From positions 46,374,064-46,438,063 of the forward strand of contig JAYESD010000001.1 of NCBI GenBank assembly GCA_036927565.1: 64,000 bases of DNA, in the 5' to 3' direction. The notes beneath the pieces were generated by a model. It ran no database searches and was not told where the DNA came from. It worked only from the letters and a program-made list of their open reading frames with translations. The translations under genes and the position numbers were made by a program. Shown in pieces: positions 34,170 to 43,690 of this stretch (positions are counted from its first letter, which is position 1; every line of letters begins with the position of its first letter). This DNA is from Tuctoria greenei (Eukaryota; Streptophyta; Magnoliopsida; Poales; Poaceae).

Positions 34170-36338
34170 CTACTGACCCTGAGAGCTAGGCGCGATGACG
34201 AACTGGTCACCGTCGCTGCCGTCGGAGCTGGAGTCGCCGGTCGCAGGAGCTGGAGCGGAGGGAGCTGGGGGGACCGCTGTCGGTGCTGGAGAGGAAGTAG
34301 CAGGTACGGGAGGCATCGGTGGAGCTGGAGGAAACGGAGCACTGACCACAGATGCCGGCGTCTGCTGAAACAGAGTCGTCGACGGCAGAGGTGAGTGGAT
34401 AGGTGCGCTGGGTGCCAGAAGAGGTGACATGCTGATAGAAGGAATTGGAGTAGTAGGCACATGAGCTACACCTGGAGCCAGTCCCAGTCCAGGCTGCTGT
34501 GGAGGAAGGGTGATCCCACTCTGAGTGTATAGGTTGGTGATCAACCCTAGGATCCCCATCATGGCCTGCTAAGTCTGCTGCTGCTGGTCAAGGGTACGTC
34601 GGTGCATCTGATCAATGAGGTTTGTGAACCGGTCCGTATCCTCTCGCCTCTGTCGGGCAATCTCCAGCTGAAGCTCCTGTTGCTGCCTCTGTAGCTGTGC
34701 CAGGTGAGCAGCCTGCTCTGCCCTGGCCTGCTCAGCCGCGAGCCTGTCCTGGCGCTGTTGCTCTATCATCTGCTGAAGTAGTGTTGACAGCTCTGACGGC
34801 TGTGACACCTGCGCCTCGGACACAGGAGGTGGTGTTGGTGGTGGAGCAGTTGATCCTCCTGCCTCGGCGTCGTGCTGCCTCGGTGAGGGTGGAGGAGGAG
34901 GGAAGTACTCCTCGACACTCTCGTCTGTGTCGCTCTCGGACCAGACGTGCTGCAGGTCTCCACCTTGAGCTTCTGCCTCTGCTAGTCGCTCATCCTCTTT
35001 CTCTAGGTCAGACCAATCCTCCTCAGTCAGTCAGGCCCTGACCTGACGCTCAACTGGACGGCCAAGGCGGCGGTCTCCAGGAGCCGGGGCACGGTAGTGT
35101 CCGAACCATGTCACACTCTCGTCAGAGAGACGGTCGTGCACGGCGGACTCCTCGGGAACCATCATAGTGAGCAGGTAGCTGACCCAGTGCCCATATACTA
35201 GCTGCCTCATCATGCCCACACAGTCTGTGATAACATCCTCCATCTCGCAAATGATGACATCCACTATGTCAAAGTCCATCCCGTTCATGATGTAGAACAG
35301 GATCGTCTGCTGGGGGCTAGTGAAACCCTCAAGATAGCCGGACCTCGGCAGGAGAGAGCGACGCAGGGAGAGGTGCACCGTGCACGCTGCAGGAGTCAAC
35401 AAGGCCGGTACTCTCGGCTGGTCTGGAGAGAAGGTGGGTCCAAACAGTGATCTGATCTCCTCCAGAGCAGGAGCCACTCCTCTAGTGAGCGGCCTCCTTG
35501 GCGGGTCTGCCTGACCGTAGACTCTCTCATGTATGCAGGTGTCGTGCAAGTCTACTCCAAGCAACTGTCCCAGTGTCTGCCTCGTCAGGTGGTAGTGCTG
35601 ACCCATGAACATGAAGTCAAGGGATCTTCTGCCCTTAGAGACGTAGAGGGTGGCGTAGAACACGCGGACCCAATCCTCCACGTAGGCACTCCGCTCATAT
35701 GATAGCAGCTGCACCAGGCCCCTGTATCTCTCAAAGAATGGCTTGATCTCTGTCCCTGCGGCTATTGCAAGCTGATCCCAATCCATGTAGTTGTGTTGGA
35801 ACAGCTTGTGGCCTCGGCGTCTGTAGGTCTCGTAGAGAGACGCCTGTGTGACCGTCTAGAAGCGACTGTCCACCAAAGCTTCCCGGGGCTGCAGGTACCA
35901 CTCCTCAAGCAACACACTCCATCTGAGCTTCCGAAGTTGCTTGGCCTTCATCTTCCGGTAGTCCGTGAGACGGACTCCCTCACTGACACGGATTGCCGTG
36001 TCCATCTGGTAGATGGCCCTCTCGGCCTCCCTGTCCTCACAACGGTCGGCAGCCGTCGGTCTCGGACGAGGAGCAGCCTAGGTGTGACCCCCACGTGTCC
36101 GGGCTGAGCGCCGGCGGACGAGAGGCTCAACTGGCTCCTCTTCGGCCTCGGAGTCGTCAATCACTGGAGGCTGCCTCGGACGAGTCTCGCGGATTCTTAG
36201 CGACCCTCCTCGGCCACGCTCACGCTCCTCGGCGGCGCGAGCGGCCATCAACGCCTTCTTTTCTTCTTTGGACATCTTCTGCTTCTTCGCGGCGGGCTCC
36301 GCGATGTCCTTGCCCTTGCTCTTCTTGTCACGAGCCAT
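34170..36338 (-). pseudogene. env-like third gene of element C, with four in-frame stops
   Basis: All pieces lie in one frame, about 722 codons from ATG 36338 (MARDKKSKGKDIAEP, context GCAATGG) to the stop at 34170, interrupted by TAG at about 36080, TAG near 35858, TGA near 35033 and TAG near 34571; each could come from a single C-to-T change. The order is a basic, Lys-rich N-terminus with an acidic patch, a 250-residue globular region (MDWDQLAIAAGTEIKPFFER, LTRQTLGQLLGVDLHD) that resembles a domain of plant retrotransposon third genes, a Gln/Arg-rich coiled coil (34823-34600), and a Pro/Ala/Ser-rich tail. I see no signal peptide and no clear membrane segment, so an envelope role is unsupported by this copy. 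It is much richer in G+C than pol. Confidence 0.75.
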
Positions 36339-36760
36339 TGCAATCGCCGAGGTGAGCTTTGATGGGGTCGAGCGCACGGGGAAACGACAAAAAGTGTCAC
36401 GGTCGAAACCCTAGCGGCGATGGAGCTTGGGAGGCACCACGGAGATGTCACCGGGGGGGGGGGGGGCTGTGGTGCCGGGGTGGAGCAGAGGCGGCGCTTG
36501 GATGCGGTGGTGAGTGGTGGAGACGGCGGTGCGGCGAGCGGTGCGAGGGTGGAGGCGAAGGCGCTAGGCGGCGGCGCTGCGATGAGGGCGGCGGCGCTGT
36601 GGTGAGGGTGGCGGCCAGAGACGGCGACGGCGGCCTGAGGGAGAGGCGGCGGCGCGGCAATCGGCAGACGGCGAGGTCGGCGGCGGCGAGGGCACGGTAG
36701 AGCGAGGCGTCGGGGAGAGAGAAAAGGCGGCGGTGCGCGGGTTTAAATAGTGGGACCCAA
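36339..36760 (-). promoter_or_regulatory. Promoter-like region and leader of the env-like gene
   Basis: On the minus strand CTATTTAAACCC (TATA-like, 36750-36740) is followed by about 400 bases of CCGCCGCC- and CTC-rich leader, then CTAGGGTTTCGACC and the ATG at 36338. This is the composition of cereal gene leaders. The TATA-like word resembles CTATTTATACCC of the element's own LTR. It includes a long C tract on the element strand (36453-36467). No transcript evidence; inference from layout. Confidence 0.45.
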
Positions 36761-36774
36761 ACCCTAGCCGTTAT

Positions 36775-37135
36775 TTTAACACCGGATGGACTGATGCTAG
36801 GTGAAATGAACATCGGTCAAATGCCACAGTAAGGATATTCAAAAATTGCTGTTGACATCGGATGGACCGACGTTTAGGGTTTGGATCATCGGTCAAATAG
36901 CATAGTAAGGGTGTTCAAAAGAGTGATGTTGACACCGGATGGTCCGACGTTGGAGGGAGTAAACATCGGTTGAATTGACCACAGCTCCAGAATAGAGAAC
37001 ACCGGATGGACCGATGTTTTTCGGAATGAACGCGTCGGATCATTTGATATTTTGACTTAACTGGTCCTTGAAGATTGAACACCTAATGGTCCGATGAGGG
37101 ATTGGCCTAGACATCGGATAATCCGATGTTAACAG
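36775..37135 (-). repeat. Palindrome array upstream of the env-like promoter
   Basis: Six units of the type ACACCGGATGGACCGATG or ACATCGGATGGACCGACG, near 36778, 36857, 36932, 37000, 37080 and 37112, with ATCGGTCAAA words between them. They are variants of the CATCGGATGATCCGGTG units in the LTR of C, in the same relation to a TATA-like box. Confidence 0.75.
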
Positions 37136-37693
37136 AACAGAAACATCCCATATATGTCCTTTGACCAAACAAACAAGCAAGGAGAAACACATGTCTTAGG
37201 ACTTTTTGGGCAACCCCTTACCCCTCAAAAAGGCTAATATGCCAATAGCTTGGCTAAACCTTAAAGCAAATGGAACACTGAGAAAAATGGAGGAAAATAT
37301 CCAAATAAAATGTAAGGCCCATCCTTTGTGAGGTAGAGTATGAAGATTTCTATCTCTTTGAAGCATGTTCCTCTAGGCATTAACGTACCTAACATTTTGT
37401 TCTTTCCACCTTATATGAGTTGAGATATTGTATTTCAAACAAGTCTCCTTCTCATGAGGTGCGTTCCCCTTTGTGACAATCTACCGTATGCAATGCCAAA
37501 CAAATTATAGTGCAAGAAATTAAATGAGTGCAAGTCTATATGGCAGTGATCATGCAAAGCATAAAATAAATCTATCTTGCCAAGTTTAAACCTTCCAAAG
37601 GCTCCCTCAGGGAAAACTATTTCTAGCTCGCCCCTATCCTTTGGGAGTTAGACAAGACCTATATGATATGCATCCTTACATGAACATGGCAAC
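37136..37693 (-). other. Spacer after pol of element C
   Basis: Non-coding between the pol stop and the palindrome array. I see no conserved motif or gene here. Confidence 0.6.
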
Positions 37694-40600
37694 TTACATG
37701 ACGTTAGATGCATCTAGCACATTTAATTCACTTCTAAGTCTAGAAAAGGTTTTCTCATCAAGTGGTTTAGTGAAGATATCCGCCAATTGTTCTTCGGATC
37801 TAACACCTTGCAAAGAGATGTCTCCTTTAGCCTCATGATCCCGCAAGAAGTGATGGCGAATATCAATGTGCTTAGTGCGGGAGTGTTGAACGGGGTTTCT
37901 AGCTATCTTAACCGCACTTTCATTGTCACAAAGGAGAGGCACACAACCAAATTTAATTCCAAAGTCCAAAAGGGTTTGCTTCATATATAGAATTTGGGCA
38001 CAACATGCACCGGCCGCTATATACTCCGCCTCCGCGGTGGACAAAGCCACGGAATTTTGCTTTTTGCTTGACCATGATACTAGGGAACGCCCAAGTAAGT
38101 GGCACCCACCGGAGGTACTCTTGCGATCCACACGGCATCCGGCAAAGTCTGAATCTGAGTAACCCAAGAGATGGAAGCTAGCGTTCTTGGGGTACCACAA
38201 ACCTACACTTGGGGTATGCTTGAGATACCGAAGTATCCTAAAGACCGCCTTACGATGCGATTCTTTAGGTGCCGCTTGAAAGCGAGCACACAAGCACACA
38301 CTAAACATGATATCGGGCCTAGATGCGGTAAGATATAACAATGAACCAATCATGGAACGGTAGTGAGATTGATCAATAGGTTTACCGTCCAAGTCCGCGT
38401 CGAGATGACAATTTGTCGCCATTGGAGTACTTCTTGAGCTACAATCTCCCATCTCAAATTTCTTCAAGAGGTCCTTGGTGTACTTCTCTTGGTAGATGAA
38501 GGTCCCCTCTTGAAGTTGCTTGATTTGAAATCCATGGAAGTAGTTGAGCTCTCCAATCATTGACATCTCGAATTCCCTAGACATCATGGTGCCAAACTCA
38601 TGGCTAAGAGATTTGTTAGTTGAGCCAAAAATAATATCATTGACATAAATTTGACAAATAAACAAATCCCCGTCGATGTCCTTGGTGAAGAGTGTAGTGT
38701 CCACTCTCCCGATCTTGAATCCTTGCATGACCAAGAAATCCCTTAGACGTTCATACCACGCCCTAGGTGCTTGCTTGAGCCCGTAGAGCGCTTTGTGTAA
38801 CCTATACACATGATTAGGATTCCTCGGATCTTCAAACCCGGGAGGTTGCTCAACATAAACAAGCTCGTTAATATAACCATTAAGAAAGGCACTTTTAACA
38901 TCCATTTGATAAAGCATTATATTGTGATGCGAAGCAAAAGCAAGGAGTATACGAATAGCTTCTAACCGAGCGACCGGAGCGAATGTTTCTCCAAAGTCTA
39001 GTACTTCAACTTGTGAAAAACCCTTGGCCACAAGTCTTGCCTTGTTGCGGATCACAACGCCATTCTCGTCTTTCTTGTTGCGGTACACCCACTTCGTTCT
39101 GATGACGTTCTTGTCCTTGGGTCGCTCCTCCAACACCCAAACTTCATTGCGGGTGAAGTTGTTGAGTTCTTCTTGCATGACCATCACCCAATTTGGATCT
39201 TGGAGTGCTTCCTCTATATGAGTGGGTTCTACACACGAAACAAACGAGTAGTGCTCACAAAACAAAGCGACATGGCGAGAACGAGTACTTACTCCCCGTG
39301 ACGGACTTCCGATGATTTGATCAATTGGATGCGCCTTGGAGATGCGTCCATGCCTCATAAGTGATTGTGAAGCACTTGGCGGTGGTGAAGCATCTTGCTC
39401 GTCTTGTGGTTGGACTTGATCTTGGACTTCTTCTTCTTGTTGATGATGTTGTGTGGCTTGTGAATCTTGCATTGGCAATGGATCATCCTTTTCTTCTTCT
39501 TCATCAACTTGAGGCGCCATGGAGGTGTTGATGTTGGAACTTGATGCTCCCCCTTGATCATGGCTCTCCTCAACTTCGGGCTTGATGTCTCCAATGGTCA
39601 TGTTTTTCATGGCTTCTCGTAGAGGCTCATCATCTATATCATCATGACCAAAACTCTCCTCTTGGGAGCCATTAGTCTCATAAAACTCAACATCACAACT
39701 TTCTTCAACTAACCCGGAGGTTTGGTTGAATACTCGATATGCCTTTGAGTTTGATGCATAACCAAGAAAGATACCAACATCACACCTTCTTTCAAACTTA
39801 CCAAGCCTTTTCCTGCGGTAGATGTAGCATTTGCACCCGAAGACTCGGAAGTAGGAGATGTTGGGCTTTCTCCCAATGAGGAGCTCATATGGGGTCTTTT
39901 GAAGTAGTCGATGAAGATAGACCCTATTAGCGGCATGGCACGCTGTGTTGATTGCTTCGGCCCAAAACTTCTCTGACGTGCCATAGTCATCAAGCATTGC
40001 TCTAGCAAGGGTGATGAGAGTCTTGTTCTTCCTTTCAATGACACCATTTTGTTGAGGGGTGTTTGTGGCCGAAAACTCATGCTTCACGCCTTCACGATCA
40101 CACCACTCCCCAATGTTGTAGTTCTTGAACTCGGTGCCGTTGTCACTCCGGACCTTGATGATGGGAAGTTGAAATTTCCTTTGAGCACGTTTAGCAAAGG
40201 TCTTGAAGACTTCCGGAGTTTCACCCTTGTCACCTAGAAACAACGTCCAAGCATATCTAGAATAGTCATCAACAATAACAAGACAATAGAGGTTACCACC
40301 AAGACTTTGAAATGTGGACGGTCCGAAGAGGTCCATGTGGAGTAGTTCAAGTGGCTTGGAGGTTGACACCATTGACTTCATTGGGTGGTGTGAAGCAACT
40401 TGCTTCCCGGCTTGACAAGCGCTACAAAGCTTGTTCTTCTCAAATGTGACATCCTTCACGCCGGTCACCATCCCAAGCTTCAACGACTTCTTGAGCTTGC
40501 TCATCCCAATGTGAGCAATGCGTCGATGCCATAGCCAACCCAAACTCGTCTTGGTGAAAAGACAAGTGGTCAAGCTAGCATCCTTGTTGGAGAAGTCCAC

Positions 40601-40954
40601 CAAGTAAAGATGTCCATGCCGAAAACCTTTGAAGATTAGTTCTTTGCTAGATTCACTAGTCACTACAACACCATTCTTGTCAAAGGTGCACATTAGTCCA
40701 AGATCACATAGTTGTGCAATGGAAAGCAAATTGAAACTAAGAGACTTAACATAGAGCACATTAGAAATGGACAAATCATGCGAAATAGCAATTTTACCTA
40801 AACCAATTACCTTCCCCTTTGAGTTGTCACCAAAGGTGACTTGTTCATGATTGTTGGGGTTCTCTATGAAGGTGAACATACCATCATTGCCGGTCATATG
40901 TTGAGTGCACCCGCTATCGAGTACCCAATGCTTTCCTCCGGCTTTGTAGTTCAC
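37694..40954 (-). CDS. pol: pol of element C: intact frame, mutated RT active site
   Basis: 1086 codons without a stop, starting at GTG immediately after the junction AG. Domains: protease motif WVLDSGC (residues 10-16); GAG_pre-integrase zinc region with His143, His148, Cys177, Cys180; integrase with Asp208 (LLHMDLFGP), Asp271 (RSDNGTEF) and Glu307 (NGVIERKN); RT with KWVYRNKKDENGV, QMDVKSAFLNG and KALYGLKQAPRAWY; RNase H with SDSDFAG, STAEAEY, LLCDNESA and DIRHHFLRD, ending at LADIFTKPL. The RT catalytic motif YVDD reads YVND at residues 770-773 (AAT at 38641-38639), losing one metal-binding Asp. So the best-preserved pol in the window should be unable to copy RNA, although protease, integrase and RNase H look complete. 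Confidence 0.93.
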   Translation of the reverse strand: MNYKAGGKHWVLDSGCTQHMTGNDGMFTFIENPNNHEQVTFGDNSKGKVIGLGKIAISHDLSISNVLYVKSLSFNLLSIAQLCDLGLMCTFDKNGVVVTSESSKELIFKGFRHGHLYLVDFSNKDASLTTCLFTKTSLGWLWHRRIAHIGMSKLKKSLKLGMVTGVKDVTFEKNKLCSACQAGKQVASHHPMKSMVSTSKPLELLHMDLFGPSTFQSLGGNLYCLVIVDDYSRYAWTLFLGDKGETPEVFKTFAKRAQRKFQLPIIKVRSDNGTEFKNYNIGEWCDREGVKHEFSATNTPQQNGVIERKNKTLITLARAMLDDYGTSEKFWAEAINTACHAANRVYLHRLLQKTPYELLIGRKPNISYFRVFGCKCYIYRRKRLGKFERRCDVGIFLGYASNSKAYRVFNQTSGLVEESCDVEFYETNGSQEESFGHDDIDDEPLREAMKNMTIGDIKPEVEESHDQGGASSSNINTSMAPQVDEEEEKDDPLPMQDSQATQHHQQEEEVQDQVQPQDEQDASPPPSASQSLMRHGRISKAHPIDQIIGSPSRGVSTRSRHVALFCEHYSFVSCVEPTHIEEALQDPNWVMVMQEELNNFTRNEVWVLEERPKDKNVIRTKWVYRNKKDENGVVIRNKARLVAKGFSQVEVLDFGETFAPVARLEAIRILLAFASHHNIMLYQMDVKSAFLNGYINELVYVEQPPGFEDPRNPNHVYRLHKALYGLKQAPRAWYERLRDFLVMQGFKIGRVDTTLFTKDIDGDLFICQIYVNDIIFGSTNKSLSHEFGTMMSREFEMSMIGELNYFHGFQIKQLQEGTFIYQEKYTKDLLKKFEMGDCSSRSTPMATNCHLDADLDGKPIDQSHYRSMIGSLLYLTASRPDIMFSVCLCARFQAAPKESHRKAVFRILRYLKHTPSVGLWYPKNASFHLLGYSDSDFAGCRVDRKSTSGGCHLLGRSLVSWSSKKQNSVALSTAEAEYIAAGACCAQILYMKQTLLDFGIKFGCVPLLCDNESAVKIARNPVQHSRTKHIDIRHHFLRDHEAKGDISLQGVRSEEQLADIFTKPLDEKTFSRLRSELNVLDASNVM

Positions 40955-40980
40955 CTACACACATGAAGTTAGTTTTTGAG
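40950..40980 (-). promoter_or_regulatory. gag/pol junction with splice-acceptor-like end, element C
   Basis: Minus strand: gag ends with AAC TAA; CTAACTTCATGTGTGTAG then GTG. CTAAC is a branch-point-like word overlapping the gag stop, and the pol frame starts exactly after the AG (40955), in a different frame from gag. Confidence 0.45.
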
Positions 40981-43095
40981 TTTAGGCACCCAAGCCAACT
41001 TAGGTCCTTGTATGTGTGATACAAGTGATTTTGGGACCCAAAGTTGCTTGGGGAGCTTCCCCTTCATGCCCTTAATGTCTTTGCCGATGAACCTTGCCTT
41101 CACCTTGCCACCTACTTTGCTCAAGAGATAGTGGTAATCATTGAAAGTAGATTTGTAGTTAGGAGGCAATTTGGGAGAAGGACGGTTGGGAAGAGTACAC
41201 TCCCTCGTGTGATGTCCGGTGACCTCACAATGTTGACAATAGGAACCAACTTCTTTGATGAAGCTTGTCCTAAGCTCCGATGAGGGCACCTTTCCTTTGT
41301 TGAGTACCGGGAAGGATCCAAGTCCTCTCTTGTTGAAGCCTTTAGCTTGTTGCTAGAGGATTTCCTTGTGCTTGTCCTCCCCCTTAGAAAGTCTTGCCAC
41401 ACTAGTGCGAAGACTTTCAATCTCGTCCATCAACTCCTTCTCCCTAGGGCTTGCTTTCAACGGCAAAGACTTATCCAACATATTAGTGGCATGTGAAATA
41501 GTTGATACTTTGCCATCAAGGGTTTCCTTTTTCATGTTTTTCAATTTTAGTTCAATTGCTTCATAAGCACGGTTAAGCACTTCATGTTCTTGAACCAAGT
41601 CATTGTGCTTTCCCAAGAGTGCTCGGTTTGCTAAGTCAAGCTCATGATAGTCAAGCTTGATTTGAGCATTTTCCTCCTCGATTTGCTTGACATGTGATTT
41701 GAGCGTGTCATGCTCTTTAAGTATGGTTACATACTTGTCATGCAAATCGAACTTCATACTCTCAAGCTTAGCACAAGCTTGTTCAAGTGCCTTAACCTTG
41801 CTTTTCTCCCTTTTTATGATGACATGGTATTCATTAATCATAGATGCTAATTCATCGGGGGAGAGCTCATCATCATCATCGCTAGAATCGTCACGTACCT
41901 TAGTGTTACCTTTCGCCATGAGGCACATAGGAGGTGGACAGAGAGGTGAGTTATCCTTGTTGACGATGGCAAGGCCCGCCAAGTTTTCTTCATCTTCACT
42001 CTCTTCGTCGCTTGACTCTTCATCCGTGATCCACTCATTGGCCTCGCACATGAAGACTTTTTGAGGCCCTCTTCTCTTCTTTGGAAAGAGATTGGTCTTC
42101 TTGCCTTTGTCAAATTTCTTCTTTCCAAAGGAGCGCTTGGGCTTGACCTCTTCTTCATCTTCATCACTTTCTTCTAGCTTCCGATGCTTTCCCTTGTGGT
42201 TGTCCTTCCTCTTGTCCGGTCTTGGACAATCATATGATATGTGGCCTAGATCACCACAATTATAGCATGTCTTGTTTTCATCTTTTCTTGGGAGGAAGGC
42301 TTTCTTCTTGGGATCAAAAGAGTATCCCTTCTTTGCGATCTTGGAATTTAGACGTGAGAATTTCCTCATCATCAACGCAAGCTCATCATCTTCATCTTCG
42401 CTTGTTGCTTGCTCTTCTTCACTTGAGCTAGGCTCAACCACTTTCTTCTTTTTGGGATTTGTCTTCTTGGTTGAAGCCTTGAGAGCAATGGTTTTTGACG
42501 ATGATTCCTCCATCATTCCAAGTACGCTCATCTCATGAGCATGAATTTCTCCAATGAGCTCTGAAACTTCAATGTTGTCAAGTGACTCTTTTTGGAGCAT
42601 TGAATTGATAATGTTGTACTTGGGCTTGGGTAGAAGCATGAGGATCTTGCGGTTGATAAGTCCCTTACAAAGAGAAGCAATGTCAAGTGCGTTAATCTCC
42701 TCAATGAGCACATTTAAACGAGAAAACATTTGGTTAACATTCTCATGACGAAGCATTTTGAATTCATCATACTTGGATTTAAGCAAGTGATATTTGAGTT
42801 CTTTAACACGAGATGAGCCCTCATGTATTTCAATTAAACATGCCCAAATTTCACAAGCTTTCTCCTTACTAGCAATCCTAGCAAATACGTCTTGACTTAT
42901 ACATTCATAGATTGCATTTCTAGCCTTAGCGTCCCATTTTAGTTGATCACCAACATAATTAAGATCTCCAAACCCCACATGGGTCGCTTCCCAAACTTCG
43001 GGAGCAATAGCCTCTAGGTAGGCACGCATGCGTGCTTTCCAATAGGCAAAGTTCTTGCCCTCGAAGGTAGGAACTGAACCCCCATTCTTGGCCAT
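40969..43095 (-). pseudogene. gag: gag of element C, one in-frame UAG
   Basis: ATG 43095 (MAKNGGSVPTFEGKNFAYWK) opens a 580-codon frame: UBN2-type gag core (residues 1-190), Lys/Ser/Glu-rich linker, zinc knuckle CYNCGDLGHISYDC (about 277-290), acidic repeats, then a long coiled coil (about 430-560). It ends at TAG 41355-41353, but the same frame continues as QQAKGFNKRG and, from 41289, through a second zinc knuckle CQHCEVTGHHTREC to KLKN and TAA at 40969. The UAG is followed by CAA CAA. It may be a C-to-T mutation of CAG or a readthrough site. Upstream, the leader is split from the LTR by element B. Confidence 0.85.
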
Positions 43096-43120
43096 TTTAG
43101 CTCTCTAGCGGTGAAGCTAG
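43096..43120 (-). other. Leader of element C up to the B insertion
   Basis: 25 bases of C leader ending in GCTAG, the target duplicated by B. The remainder continues at 53606-53645. Confidence 0.85.
43116..43120. other. Target duplication GCTAG, left of element B
   Basis: GCTAG immediately before the B 5' LTR, matched exactly by 53606-53610 immediately after its 3' LTR. Five bases is the usual copia duplication length. Confidence 0.95.
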
Positions 43121-43219
43121 TGTAGGACCTATGTGTGCTGAATACATTGGCTTGTAGTAAATACACTTGGCTTTGATGATAAAAGCTTTAAATATCACCA
43201 AAACACCTTTTTATCAAAG

Positions 43220-43690
43220 TCCGACTCTAGCTCTGAGCTACAGCAAGGTCCGACGGTAGGTCCGGCTTGTTTTGGGTAGCTCTGGCTACGTTAGATGCTA
43301 GGTCCGACATCTTGGTAAGATCCGACTAGCTTTGGTGAGCTTTATCTTTAGCTCCGGCATGTCTTTGTTAGCTCCGGCATGTCTTTGTTAGCTCCGGCAT
43401 GTCCTTGATAGCTCCAGCATATATTTGATAGCTCCGGCATGCTTTTCCTAAGCTCCGACATACTTTGTCTAGCTCCGGTTTTGGGTTGACTAGTTTTGAC
43501 TAGTTTTTGGTAAGCTCCGCCTGGGTGAAACAAGCCTTTTCTCTGCAAAGCTAGGATCTACTAGTTTCGGTAAGCTCCGGCAGGTGCTTCATTGTACTAG
43601 TTGTGGTAAGCTCCGGTGCTAGGTTCTACTAGCTCTTGTTAGCTCCGGCTCAAGCTCCGGGTTGCTCTGGTAAGGTCCAGAACTTGACCG
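43220..43690 (+). repeat. AGCTCCGG array in U3 of B (5' LTR)
   Basis: About fifteen AGCTCCGG units or one-base variants. The regular part (43350-43450) is a tandem series of roughly 19-20 bases per unit, as in TTAGCTCCGGCATGTCTTTG. Also present at 51790-52240. Confidence 0.85.

Noticed and set aside
34697..36700. Plus-strand open frames opposite the env-like gene and its leader
   Set aside because: Low complexity (Arg, Gly, Ala), antisense to a clear decayed gene in one continuous frame; GC-rich DNA rarely contains stops.
43220..43690. AGCTCCGG series considered as a CRISPR-like array
   Set aside because: Units are only 8-10 bases conserved, spacing is irregular, it sits inside a eukaryotic LTR and recurs in four elements.
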